Positions 29,472 through 39,208 of a DNA stretch of 64,000 nucleotides are shown here, piece after piece. A program made the position numbers and the translations under genes. Location: assembly GCA_030646555.1 (NCBI GenBank), contig JAUSKP010000048.1:1-64000 (forward strand). The letters are read 5' to 3'. The DNA is from a bacterium. GTDB lineage: Bacteria; Patescibacteriota; Minisyncoccia; UBA6257; 02-FULL-45-10c. The notes under the pieces are model-generated. The model saw nothing but the letters and a program-made list of their open reading frames with translations, had not been told where the DNA came from and did not search any database. Position 1 is the stretch's first letter, and each line of letters starts with the position of its first letter.

Positions 29472-29508
29472 TTTATTCTATATTCTATATTCTGTATTCA
29501 ATATTCTC
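29472..29508. repeat. AT-rich ATTCTATATTC repeats, right of four-helix gene
   Basis: Tandem ATTCTATATTCTATATTCTG-type units, the inverted counterpart of 29013-29060. Confidence 0.6.
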
Positions 29509-29509
29509 A

Positions 29510-30205
29510 TTATACCCCAGAGGGGTCCGTGAAAAAGATAACCAAAGTTTTAAAAAGAATTTTAATATCTAGCCATAAAGACTGATTTTCCAAATAATAT
29601 TTGTCGTATTCTAATTCCTTAAGAAAGGGGAGTCCTGAAGCGCCATTCACTTGAGATAGGCCGGTCAAGCCCGTTTTTGCCGCAAGAAGCTCGCGATATT
29701 CTCTGGGGTAAGCAAATAGTTCTTCCGGTTCGTGCGGCCTTGGGCCGACCAAAGAAAGCTCTCCTTTTAAAACATTTATTAATTGCGGAAGCTCATCTAA
29801 TCTGAATTTTCTTAAAAACCTGCCAACTTTTGTAATGCGGGGATCATTTTTTATCTTAAAGAATGGCCCGTCCTTGCGCTCATTTAAGCTTAATAAATCT
29901 TTCTTTTGTTTTTCAGCGCCTAAAACCATGGATCTGAATTTATACACTTTGATTATTTTTCCTTCGCTTATTCTGTCTAGTTTTATTAAAATCGGACTAT
30001 TTGTCATTTTTGCGAAAAATCCCCCTTCATCCCCCTTTATAAAGGGGGAAAGAGGGGGATTAGGATTTGTTAATATTTGGGACATCGGAAGTCCAAGAAA
30101 AGAATCCATTTTTATGGCCAGCGCGATGAACGGAAAGAACGGAAGCAAAATAATTAGACCTATTAATGAGCCAAGTATGTCAATTAGTCTTTTTATGATA
30201 AACAT
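29510..30205 (-). CDS. Bacterial sugar (phosphoglycosyl) transferase
   Basis: 231 residues of the WcaJ/RfbP C-terminal catalytic family: membrane-entering helix at the N-terminus (RLIDILGSLIGLIILLPFF), KVYKFRSMV, GRFLRKFRLDELPQLINV with the Asp-Glu pair, and SLVGPRPHEPEE. It transfers a sugar phosphate to undecaprenyl phosphate. The N-terminal multi-helix and CoA-like domains of large members are absent. Residues about 48-62 (NPPLSPFIKGDEGGFF) come from an inserted palindromic repeat. Confidence 0.9.
   Translation of the reverse strand: MFIIKRLIDILGSLIGLIILLPFFPFIALAIKMDSFLGLPMSQILTNPNPPLSPFIKGDEGGFFAKMTNSPILIKLDRISEGKIIKVYKFRSMVLGAEKQKKDLLSLNERKDGPFFKIKNDPRITKVGRFLRKFRLDELPQLINVLKGELSLVGPRPHEPEELFAYPREYRELLAAKTGLTGLSQVNGASGLPFLKELEYDKYYLENQSLWLDIKILFKTLVIFFTDPSGV
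30018..30062. repeat. Palindromic repeat inside sugar transferase
   Basis: AATCCCCCTTCATCCCCCTT with its inverted partner AAGGGGGAAAGAGGGGGATT; it adds about 15 residues in frame in a loop after the first helix. Confidence 0.85.
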
Positions 30206-30441
30206 TTTTTAATTATATACTATTATTGTTAATAATTTTAAATTACAAATTTTAAATTTTTAATCAATACCCAATTACTAAATTTAAATGAATAAACAAA
30301 AACAAGGAAGGGTTTACGGGTCTATGTTATAATTTTGAAATCAAAAAAGATGAAATAAATGTTAGAACCTGTTTTTAAATTTAGATATTACTGTTTTAAA
30401 ATTGATTTAAAATTTGTAATTTTAAATTTAATATTTATTAT

Positions 30442-31904
<1,463 letters not shown>

Positions 31905-31920
<16 letters not shown>

Positions 31921-31994
31921 TACGGGATCCAGGTCGAGGACTGGATTCCAAATCAAGTTTGGAATGACAGAGGGAGAAATGCTCGCAATGACAG
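31905..31994. repeat. Dispersed repeat supplying the glycosyltransferase stop
   Basis: GTCATCCCGTACTTGATACG ... TTTGGAATGACAG, then CTCGCAATGACAG. The TGA stop (31918-31920) is inside the repeat. Confidence 0.85.
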
Positions 31995-31998
31995 AAAA

Positions 31999-32033
31999 TT
32001 TGACAAATAGGTGAAATTAGTGTATTTTATACA
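31999..32033 (+). promoter_or_regulatory. Strong promoter, twin of 23384
   Basis: TTGACA (32000-32005), 17-bp spacer, TATTTT (32023-32028). TTTGACAA and TAGTGTAT..TATACA are shared with the 23384 promoter at the same spacing. Confidence 0.82.
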
Positions 32034-32062
32034 TAGTTCATTCAACCTTTAGGAGGGGAAAA

Positions 32063-32317
32063 TTGATAGAAACAATAAAAGAAGAAGAGGTAAAGATAAA
32101 TACCAAGAGCGGGATTGTCGGAAAAACAATAAGCGAAATTGAGAAAGAATTCCAGGTTTGCATAGTGGAATTAAAAAATCTCAGCGATCGCGCATTCGTG
32201 TTTTCGTGGGAGGAAAAACCTGAAAAATCCACAACTATCAAACCGGAAGACGAGATAGTTGTTTCCGGAGAACCGTTGAATATCAAGCAGTTTTCCAAGG
32301 CCGCCTCTCTGAATTAA
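32063..32317 (+). CDS. Stand-alone RCK_C (TrkA-C)-like domain protein
   Basis: 84 residues: GIVGKTISEIEKEF, a central strand pair, and TTIKPEDEIVVSGEPLNIKQF match the RCK_C fold that binds regulatory ligands in potassium channels and other transporters. No Rossmann or membrane part is attached and no transporter gene is adjacent. It starts with TTG, set by AGGAGG at 32051-32056, and has its own promoter and terminator. Confidence 0.7.
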   Translation: MIETIKEEEVKINTKSGIVGKTISEIEKEFQVCIVELKNLSDRAFVFSWEEKPEKSTTIKPEDEIVVSGEPLNIKQFSKAASLN

Positions 32318-32324
32318 GAGAAGC

Positions 32325-32362
32325 ACCCCCTCACTCATATAGAGTGAGGGGGTTTTATTTTT
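32325..32362 (+). terminator. Rho-independent terminator
   Basis: 11-bp stem CCCCCTCACTC with GAGTGAGGGGG, 5-nt loop, followed by TTTTATTTTTAT. Confidence 0.92.
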
Positions 32363-32390
32363 ATATCATTTTTCTTCCTTTCTGTTTGTT

Positions 32391-32534
32391 TGTCATTCCT
32401 GCGAAAGCAGGAATCCATGTTTTTAGTTCATAATCTCTGGATTCCGGGTCAAGCCCGGAATGACAGATATGAGTAGATTGCTTCCTCCTTCGCATGGCTT
32501 CGGACGGACAAGTCGGCGGCACTCGCAATGACGG
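32391..32534. repeat. Composite dispersed repeat before lepA
   Basis: GTCATTCCTGCGAAAGCAGG ... AGCCCGGAATGACAG, then a GATTGCTTC ... CTCGCAATGACGG unit carrying a TTCGGACGGACAAG core. Confidence 0.85.
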
Positions 32535-32585
32535 AAAGACAACAAAAATGACATAGAGAAACTTCATTTTTTGTTCATTTTAAGT

Positions 32586-32591
32586 TAAAAT
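32586..32591 (+). promoter_or_regulatory. -10 box, leaderless start of lepA
   Basis: TAAAAT ends 6 nt before ATG 32598; no Shine-Dalgarno. Confidence 0.5.
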
Positions 32592-32597
32592 CTATAA

Positions 32598-34427
32598 ATG
32601 TTAGAAAATATCAGAAATTTCTGTATAATCGCGCATATTGACCACGGCAAATCCACATTAGCCGATAGACTTTTGGAATTCACCGGCACGATTGAAAAGA
32701 GAAAAATGAAAGCCCAATATCTGGACCAAATGGATCTTGAAAGAGAACGCGGTATTACCATTAAAATGACACCGGTCCGGATGAAATATAAGTATAATGA
32801 TACTGAGTACACCCTTAACTTAATTGATACCCCGGGGCACAGCGATTTTTCCTATGAAGTTTCCCGCGCTTTAGCGGCGGTAGACGGCGCTATTTTACTA
32901 GTAGACGCTTCCCAGGGAATACAAGCCCAAACATTGGCCAACTATAATCATGCTAAAAAAGCAGGACTAAAAATAATCGGCGCCATAAACAAAATAGATC
33001 TGAATCCGTACGGGGTGGAAGAAATAGCAAAAAGCATCAGTGAATTAACCGGGGAAAATCCGGATGATATCCTAAAAGTTTCGGGTAAAACCGGCCAGGG
33101 CGTGGAAGAGCTTTTAAAGGTAGTGATAGAAAAAATTCCTGCTCCTAAAAAAGCTTTGATCTCGGAAAAGATCTTTGATAAGGATATTTTTCAGGCTTTG
33201 ATATTCGATTCTTTTTATCATGAACATAAAGGCATCGTTGCCAATGTCAGAGTCTTTAACGGATCCTTAAAAAGAGAAGGCGAGGCATATTTGGTTGCCG
33301 CTCAGAATAAATTCAAAGTAAAAGAGCTCGGACATTTTTCTCCAGAATTAAAAAATGATGAGATCATAGAAGCCGGACAGATTGGCTATATTGCCACAGG
33401 ACTTAAAGATCCGGAGATCTTGAAAATAGGCGACACTATAATCAGCAGTGATCAGAGGCTAACAGAAGAAGATGTGAGATCACTGGCGCTTTCCGGCTAT
33501 AAGGACCCTCAGCCGGTTGTTTTCGTGTCTTTCTATCCGGACGAAGCTGATGATTACGAAAATTTAAAAACCGCTTTGGGAAAATTGAAACTAAATGATT
33601 CCGCGCTTAAATTTGAAGCGGACTTTAATGAATTTCTGGGAAGGGGATTCAAGGGCGGATTTTTAGGAAGACTTCACTTTGAAATAACCGCCGAAAGACT
33701 TGAACGTGAATTTAATTTACGAACCGTAAACAGCTTTCCATCTGTTTCTTATAAAGTTAAAACCAGGAATGAGAAATGGATAACTGTGGACACGCCCAAA
33801 GATTTTCCAGAAGATCACCTAGAAGTATTGGAGCCTTTGGCAAACATTGAAATAATAACCCCATCAAATTATTTAGGCGCGGTTTTGGGGTTGCAGCAAA
33901 GTTTTAAATTAAGAGATATAAACACCCGCTCTCTAGGAAATTCTGTAATTTTAGACGGGATTTTGCCAGTTGCCGAACTTATCAGGGATTTTGATGACCA
34001 ATTAAAATCTGTTTCGGCTGGATACGCTTCATTAAGTTATGAGGTTTCCGGTTATAAAAAAGCTCAAGTGGTAAAACTGGAAATTTTAGTTGCCGAACAT
34101 AACATTGGCGGACTCACGCGCATTGTTTATAAAGATGATATGGATAGGGAAGCCAGAAAAACCGTGGAAAGACTAAAAGAACTTTTGCCCGCTCAACAAT
34201 TTTCTCAAGCTATACAAGCCACTATCGGAAGCAAAATCATTGCCAGAGAAACTATTCCGGCTATGAAAAAAGAGCTTGGTAATTTCGGAAAAAATGGCGG
34301 AGACAGGACCAGGAAAATGAAGCTCTGGAAAAAACAGCAAAGGGGCAAGGAACGGCTTAAAGAAAGGGGCATTAAGAGTAAAATAGATATTCCGGCTAGG
34401 ATATTTAAAGAATTACTGAAGAAATAG
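32598..34427 (+). CDS. lepA: Elongation factor 4 (LepA)
   Basis: 609-residue translational GTPase that back-translocates or remodels stalled ribosomes. G1 AHIDHGKST, G3 DTPGHSDF and G4 NKIDL are intact, and domain II-V order follows LepA; the C-terminal GGDRTRKMKLWKKQQRGKE region is specific to LepA. The gene stands alone between repeats. Confidence 0.96.
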   Translation: MLENIRNFCIIAHIDHGKSTLADRLLEFTGTIEKRKMKAQYLDQMDLERERGITIKMTPVRMKYKYNDTEYTLNLIDTPGHSDFSYEVSRALAAVDGAILLVDASQGIQAQTLANYNHAKKAGLKIIGAINKIDLNPYGVEEIAKSISELTGENPDDILKVSGKTGQGVEELLKVVIEKIPAPKKALISEKIFDKDIFQALIFDSFYHEHKGIVANVRVFNGSLKREGEAYLVAAQNKFKVKELGHFSPELKNDEIIEAGQIGYIATGLKDPEILKIGDTIISSDQRLTEEDVRSLALSGYKDPQPVVFVSFYPDEADDYENLKTALGKLKLNDSALKFEADFNEFLGRGFKGGFLGRLHFEITAERLEREFNLRTVNSFPSVSYKVKTRNEKWITVDTPKDFPEDHLEVLEPLANIEIITPSNYLGAVLGLQQSFKLRDINTRSLGNSVILDGILPVAELIRDFDDQLKSVSAGYASLSYEVSGYKKAQVVKLEILVAEHNIGGLTRIVYKDDMDREARKTVERLKELLPAQQFSQAIQATIGSKIIARETIPAMKKELGNFGKNGGDRTRKMKLWKKQQRGKERLKERGIKSKIDIPARIFKELLKK

Positions 34428-34437
34428 TCTTTTTTCT

Positions 34438-34586
34438 GTCATTCCGCACTTGTCGCCGAAGTCATCGCTATGCGAGATCTGGCGAAGCCAGACAATCTAT
34501 CTATCTGTCATTGCGAGGGCTTTGGCCCGCGGCAATCTATCTTATTATGGATTGGATTGCCACGTCGCGGACTCCTCGCAATGACA
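34438..34586. repeat. Composite dispersed repeat after lepA
   Basis: GTCATTCCGCAC, GATCTGGCGAAGCCAGAC, GTCATTGCGAGGGC and CTCCTCGCAATGACAG units in series. Open frames across it are not credible genes. Confidence 0.8.
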
Positions 34587-34614
34587 GAGAATATGATAAA
34601 ATTAGAGGATAATA

Positions 34615-34905
34615 ATGAAAAATATTATAAATATTTTATTAATCGCGGTTATAGGTTTTTTAGGCTGGCAGTTTTTTAATTTATACATTAAGAATATTTC
34701 TTTAGAAAAATCGTCAAATAAATTAAATGCTGAAATTTTTTCAATAAAGGCGGAAAATAAAGATCTCGTTTCAGATACCAACTATTTTTCTAATCCGGAA
34801 AATCAGGTGAAAGAAATAAAAAGCCAAACAAATTACAAAGACCCAGGAGAAAAAGTGATCATTATAATTCCTCCGGCAACGGCAACGAGTACCGCCAATC
34901 AATAG
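34615..34905 (+). CDS. FtsB/DivIC-like septum protein
   Basis: 96 residues: one N-terminal transmembrane helix (about 5-22), a short coiled coil (SLEKSSNKLNAEIFSIKAEN), then a Pro/Thr tail (EKVIIIIPPATATSTANQ). This is the bitopic layout of FtsB/FtsL/DivIC, and the NYFSNPENQVKEI segment resembles the conserved region after the DivIC coil. It would bridge divisome parts outside the membrane. Confidence 0.72.
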   Translation: MKNIINILLIAVIGFLGWQFFNLYIKNISLEKSSNKLNAEIFSIKAENKDLVSDTNYFSNPENQVKEIKSQTNYKDPGEKVIIIIPPATATSTANQ

Positions 34906-34931
34906 TAAATGTTAAAATAATTAGTGATCCA

Positions 34932-34984
34932 TCCTTCGCTGTTTCAGCGGGCTTGCCCGCCGAAGCCAGCTATGGCTGGCAAAG
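34932..34984. repeat. GCC-rich palindromic repeat abutting tRNA-Gly
   Basis: CTTCGCTGTTTCAGCGGGCT, then TTGCCCGCCGAAGCCAGC, then TATGGCTGGCAAAGG. It ends directly at the first acceptor base of tRNA-Gly. Confidence 0.75.
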
Positions 34985-35055
34985 GCGGGATTAGTACAAT
35001 GGTAGTACGCGACCTTCCCAAGGTTGAGACGCGAGTTAGATTCTCGTATCCCGCT
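34985..35055 (+). tRNA. tRNA-Gly (anticodon CCC)
   Basis: 71 nt. Acceptor GCGGGAT/ATCCCGC; D stem GTAC/GTAC; anticodon stem CGACC/GGTTG with loop TTCCCAA; T arm GCGAG-TTAGATT-CTCGT. The T loop has A where C56 is nearly universal. Discriminator T. CCA is not encoded. Confidence 0.9.
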
Positions 35056-35079
35056 CGCTTTGAGAATAATTCTTCTTTG

Positions 35080-35158
35080 GTAATGGGACGCTGGTTAAGA
35101 CAGGGATCCGACCGCGCCCCGCACTCAGCTTCGCTGTAGTGCTGGGGCTCCCGTTACC
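35080..35158 (+). other. Structured region between tRNAs, possible degenerate RNA
   Basis: GTAATGGGA at the left pairs with TCCCGTTAC at the right (one G-U), enclosing a CCCCGCACTCAGC ... GTAGTGCTGGGG palindromic repeat (35117-35149). It looks like a small RNA or broken tRNA with a repeat inserted, but no anticodon or T arm can be assigned. Confidence 0.35.
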
Positions 35159-35177
35159 CGCTCATAGTTAGATAAAA

Positions 35178-35250
35178 GCCACCTTAGCTCAGCTGGTAGA
35201 GCAATGCTTTCGTAAAGCAGAGGTCCCCGGTTCAATCCCGGGAGGTGGCT
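35178..35250 (+). tRNA. tRNA-Thr (anticodon CGT)
   Basis: 73 nt. Acceptor GCCACCT/AGGTGGC; D arm AGCTCAGCTGGTAGAGC; anticodon loop TTCGTAA; T arm CCCGG-TTCAATC-CCGGG. CCA is not encoded. Confidence 0.96.
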
Positions 35251-35579
35251 CTGAAAAATGATACTATGAATATATGGCAGTTCCCTGCCTGCCGGCAGGC
35301 AGGAATTCTGGCAGGGGGCTCCGAAATAAAAAAACAAATGACAAATTTCTAATATCTAATCAAATCCAAAATTCAAACAACAAAATTTTTAAACAAGAGT
35401 GTCATTCCCGCGAAAGCGGGAATCCAGAAAACCTAGATTCCGCATCCCTCCGCCGCAAGGCTTCGGACGGGCAAGCAAGTGCGGAATGACAGAATATTTT
35501 TTTTAAACATTAGACATTTAATATTAGATATTGATTAAAAATTGTAAATTAGAAATTAAAAATTGTTTTAGTAAATTAT
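35251..35579. repeat. Gene-free repeat region before prfB
   Basis: Holds a perfect 20-bp palindrome CCTGCCTGCCGGCAGGCAGG (35284-35303) and a GTCATTCCCGCG ... GTGCGGAATGACAG repeat (35401-35491), then AT-rich sequence. I find no N-terminal part of RF2 in it in any frame. Confidence 0.8.
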
Positions 35580-36323
35580 ATGTTTAACCCATTGCTAGAT
35601 AAATACGATAAAAAAAACGCCAACATCTCCCTTTTTCCCGGCGTGGGCGGAGATGATGCAAAAGATTGGGCGATAATGCTTTTGAATATGTACGTTAAAT
35701 ACGCCCAAAAACGAGGCTGGAAAGTGGTTCAAGTTGACGATAGATCTATAGATATAAGAGGGGAATATGCTTATGGCAATCTGAAAAAAGAAACTGGCGT
35801 GCACCGCCTGGTCAGAATATCTCCATTTGATTCCAAAAAACTCCGGCACACATCTTTTGCTTTAGTTGAAGTTTTGCCGGAAATTCCCGAAATAGAATTA
35901 AAGAATATAATAATTCCTTCGGAAGATCTGAAAATAGAATTATCAAATTCCAGCGGTCCCGGCGGACAAAACGTGAATAAAAGAGAGACCGCGGTAAGGG
36001 CAGTGCATTTGCCGACAGGTCTCGCGGCGGCATCTCAAGTAGAAAGATCACAGCTTCAAAACAAAGAAAAAGCTTTGGCGTTGTTAAAGGCCAAATTGTT
36101 TAAATTGATGGCTGATAAGCAAGAAGGCGAGATAAAAAATCTTAGAACGCAAGTAAAACCGGAATGGGGCAATCAGATTCGCTCATATGTCCTTCATCCG
36201 TACCAACAGGTTAAGGATCATCGCACTGATATGGTAAGCCATCAGCCGGACAAAGTGTTAAACGGCGATTTGGAAAAATTCATTGAAGCAGAATTGGACA
36301 CGGCGCCAGAATCTAGAATTTAG
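35580..36323 (+). CDS. prfB: Peptide chain release factor 2 lacking domain 1
   Basis: 247 residues against a usual ~365. It begins at domain 2 (ANISLFPGVGGDDAKDWAIM). The SPF stop-codon recognition tripeptide (VRISPFDSKKLRHTSF) identifies RF2, reading UGA/UAA. The catalytic GGQ is in SGPGGQNVNKRETAV. Domains 2-4 are complete to the usual end. The helical domain 1 and the programmed frameshift site normally near codon 25 are both absent, and the upstream 300 bases are repeats. No Shine-Dalgarno. Confidence 0.93.
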   Translation: MFNPLLDKYDKKNANISLFPGVGGDDAKDWAIMLLNMYVKYAQKRGWKVVQVDDRSIDIRGEYAYGNLKKETGVHRLVRISPFDSKKLRHTSFALVEVLPEIPEIELKNIIIPSEDLKIELSNSSGPGGQNVNKRETAVRAVHLPTGLAAASQVERSQLQNKEKALALLKAKLFKLMADKQEGEIKNLRTQVKPEWGNQIRSYVLHPYQQVKDHRTDMVSHQPDKVLNGDLEKFIEAELDTAPESRI

Positions 36324-36460
36324 AAAATAGAATATAGAATAAGAGAAAAAGAATCTAGAAAATAGGATAAGATTGAAAAATTTGATATAATCAAAGTAAT
36401 TAACGGTTAGTAAGTTTTTTATTTCTAATTACTAGTCGCTAGTGGCTAACTACTATCTTT

Positions 36461-37144
36461 ATGATCAGTTTTCAAAACATTACAAAAGTATACAATAATA
36501 AATCTATTGCCCTGGAAGAGGTTAATTTGACTATAAAACCAAATGAATTTGTTTCTATAGTCGGTAAAAATGGGGCAGGAAAATCAACATTGATAAAGAT
36601 CCTCATCGGTGAAGAAAAACCAAGTAAGGGCAGGGTTATGTTTGGTTCCTATGAGGTAAACAAGATAAGGCCCAGTGAAATCCCTGAATTCAGGCGTAAA
36701 ATAGGCATAGTTTTTCAAGATTTTAAGCTATTGGCGACAAAAACCGCCTATGAAAACATAGCATTTGCGTTAGAAGTTGATGGAAAGTCGCAATCCGAGA
36801 TCCAAGAATTCGTTCCTCAAATATTAGATATGGTTGGTCTTTCTGATCGCGCTTTTAATTTCCCGCACGAACTTTCCGGCGGAGAAAAACAAAGAGTGGC
36901 GATCGCCAGGGCATTAATACATCAACCGATGCTTTTAATCGCCGATGAGCCAACCGGAAATTTAGACCCGCTGAATTCAGCCGAAATAGTTAAGCTGCTT
37001 GTAAAAATCAACGAGCTTGGCACGACCGTTATGCTTGTTACCCATAATAAAGACATCGTTAATAATCTGCATAAAAGAGTGGTAAGTATGGATAGTGGTA
37101 GAATAATAAGAGATGAAGAAAATGGAAAATACGTATTAGCATAA
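36461..37144 (+). CDS. ftsE: Cell division ATPase FtsE
   Basis: 227-residue ABC ATPase. Walker A GKNGAGKST, signature LSGGEKQRVAIARAL, Walker B LLIADEPTGNLDP and the H-loop VTHNKD are intact. FtsE with FtsX controls peptidoglycan hydrolases at the septum. It lies 16 nt before ftsX. CTAGTCGCTAGTGG-type repeats precede it. Confidence 0.95.
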   Translation: MISFQNITKVYNNKSIALEEVNLTIKPNEFVSIVGKNGAGKSTLIKILIGEEKPSKGRVMFGSYEVNKIRPSEIPEFRRKIGIVFQDFKLLATKTAYENIAFALEVDGKSQSEIQEFVPQILDMVGLSDRAFNFPHELSGGEKQRVAIARALIHQPMLLIADEPTGNLDPLNSAEIVKLLVKINELGTTVMLVTHNKDIVNNLHKRVVSMDSGRIIRDEENGKYVLA

Positions 37145-37160
37145 ATTAATTATCTATAAA

Positions 37161-38069
37161 ATGTTCACCGCCTTATTCAGAATAATAAAATATGGGGTTC
37201 AGGGATTTAAAAGAAATAGCTGGCTTTCCGTGACAACCATAATAGTAATGACCTTAACTTTACTGGTTTTTGTCGGCCTAATTCTTTTTAGCGTGCTAAC
37301 AACGGATACGATCAATTTATTAAAAGAAAAAATAGATATCAGTGTTTATTTTAAAAATGAAACATCCGAAGACAGTATATTAAAAATTAAGAGATCTTTG
37401 GAGAGTTTGTCTGAAGTAAAAATTATAGAATATATATCCCGCGACGAAGCTTTAAAAATATTTAAAGAAAGGCACAAGGAAGACGTAACGATCTCTGAAG
37501 CTATAGACGTACTGGAAACAAACCCCCTTTCGGCTTCTTTAAATATAAAAGCCAAGGATCCAAAGGATTACCCTGTAATCACGGCTTATCTAAACAATGA
37601 AAACTTAAAAGAACAGGTGGAACAGGTAAGTTATAATCAAAATCAGGTGGTCATTGATAGGCTGGCCACGATTGTAGACACAGTTCAGAAAAGTGGAATG
37701 GTTTTGATCTTAATTCTTTCATTGGTGGCTGTTTTGGTATCTTTAAATGCCATAATGCTGGCAATCCACTCAACACGCGAGGAAATAAGCATTATGAGGC
37801 TAGTGGGCGCCACAAACATATTTATAAGGGGACCATATATCGTACAAGGAATACTTTATGGATTAATAGCCGGTATTTTAAGCATTGTATTTATCGCCCC
37901 ATTGATTTATTTTTCTGCTCCCTACATAAAGATGATCACTCCGGAAATAAATTTGTGGTCATACTTAATTGCCAATCTTTTTTCTATGACCGCCTATCAA
38001 ATGCTCTTTGGAATTTTACTTGGCGCCATATCCAGCTCAATAGCTGTCAGAAAATATCTGAAACAATAG
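37161..38069 (+). CDS. ftsX: Cell division membrane protein FtsX
   Basis: 302 residues with the FtsX layout: transmembrane helix near 25-45, an extracytoplasmic domain of about 120 residues (ISVYFKNETSEDSILKI; FKERHKEDVTISEAIDVLETNP), then three helices with the SIMRLVGATNIFIRGPYIVQG loop. It partners with FtsE and probably activates a coiled-coil M23 peptidase; one is encoded at 62971-64000. Confidence 0.94.
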   Translation: MFTALFRIIKYGVQGFKRNSWLSVTTIIVMTLTLLVFVGLILFSVLTTDTINLLKEKIDISVYFKNETSEDSILKIKRSLESLSEVKIIEYISRDEALKIFKERHKEDVTISEAIDVLETNPLSASLNIKAKDPKDYPVITAYLNNENLKEQVEQVSYNQNQVVIDRLATIVDTVQKSGMVLILILSLVAVLVSLNAIMLAIHSTREEISIMRLVGATNIFIRGPYIVQGILYGLIAGILSIVFIAPLIYFSAPYIKMITPEINLWSYLIANLFSMTAYQMLFGILLGAISSSIAVRKYLKQ

Positions 38070-38085
38070 TTAGCGTCCGCTAAAT

Positions 38086-38118
38086 AAAAATACCCCCGCT
38101 AATTGGCGGGGGTATTTT
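38086..38118 (+). terminator. Rho-independent terminator after ftsEX
   Basis: ATACCCCCGC paired with GCGGGGGTAT, 6-nt loop, A-tract before and T-tract after. Confidence 0.92.
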
Positions 38119-38185
38119 TATAAACTTTATGAAATGGGGCTATAATACTTTTTAAAATGAAGAAAGTGGAAATTCTCAATTGCTG

Positions 38186-39208
38186 CTATAGGTGTGGGGA
38201 CTTAGAAATGATCTTATAAATTTCTAACAGGGTTAAATAGAAACTTAGGATTATTGGACCGAATAGCAATCCTAGGGGACCAAACAATGAAAGCCCGCCA
38301 AAGACAGCAAAAAGAATAAAAATTGGATGGGCCGAAACACCCTTCTTATAAATGATTGTTCTTAAAACATTATCTATAGAACCAACGAGGATGGTGCCCC
38401 AAATAAATAACCCAAAAGCCGCTAAATAGCTCCCATTAATGAATAAATAGGCAATTGCAGGAAGCATAACAAGGGATGTTCCTATGCCGGGAACTAAGGC
38501 GACAATCACGCCAATCGTTCCCCAAAAAACTGGACTCGGAATTCCAAATACCCAAAATCCAATACCGGCCAACGCGCCCTGTATTACGGCGATTAAAAGA
38601 GACCCCTTTACCACGGAATTAACAGCGTTATCAAGCTTCTCAAGTATTAAATTATCATACTTATCTTCTAATGGACTGATTTCTAATAATAATTTTCTGA
38701 TTTTTAAATTATCTTTTAAGAAAAAGAATAGCGCCACAATTACCAAAAGCAGATCAAACAATATTTGGGTGGTGCTAGAAACCAATGGGCCGATATTGCC
38801 CACAAACCAATTAAATAATTTCTGAATGTATAAACTTAAATTTATAGAAAAGTCCGGAATCAATCTCTTTAGGGGCCCCTCCAAAAGGGTGTTTATTTTG
38901 TCCACATAAACAATTTTATTAGTTACCGCATCTGTATATAAAGATTGAGCATCTTTAAGTATTTGCCATCCTAAAAGAATTAACGGAATAATGATAAATA
39001 TCGCCAAAAGAACAATAACAATCAAAGAAGATAGCCAATCTACTCTAAATAGGGATTTGATCTTTTCATATGTTGGTTGAAGAGCTAGTGAAAGAATTGC
39101 GGCAAGCGCCAAAACACCTATAAATGGATAAAAAACCAGTCCCATTAATATCGTGGTAGCTAGTAATAAAAATACGAAGAAATATGTTTGTAGTTTTTGA
39201 TTATCCAT
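38186..39208 (-). CDS. AI-2E family (PerM-like) membrane transporter
   Basis: 340 residues with about eight transmembrane helices. LALQPTYEKIKSLF, GFWVFGIPSPVFWGTIGVIVA, PGIGTSLVMLPAIAYLF and FGPLGLLFGPIILSF are the family motifs. Members export small molecules or ions; the substrate is not inferable. Its start codon is directly next to an imperfect inverted repeat whose other arm is a micro-ORF (39301-39342). Confidence 0.9.
   Translation of the reverse strand: MDNQKLQTYFFVFLLLATTILMGLVFYPFIGVLALAAILSLALQPTYEKIKSLFRVDWLSSLIVIVLLAIFIIIPLILLGWQILKDAQSLYTDAVTNKIVYVDKINTLLEGPLKRLIPDFSINLSLYIQKLFNWFVGNIGPLVSSTTQILFDLLLVIVALFFFLKDNLKIRKLLLEISPLEDKYDNLILEKLDNAVNSVVKGSLLIAVIQGALAGIGFWVFGIPSPVFWGTIGVIVALVPGIGTSLVMLPAIAYLFINGSYLAAFGLFIWGTILVGSIDNVLRTIIYKKGVSAHPIFILFAVFGGLSLFGPLGLLFGPIILSFYLTLLEIYKIISKSPHL

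Noticed and set aside
34470..34679. Open frame after lepA
   Set aside because: It is made of dispersed repeat sequence and overlaps the FtsB-like gene.
34924..35139. Open frame over tRNA-Gly
   Set aside because: It reads through a tRNA and repeats; composition is not protein-like.
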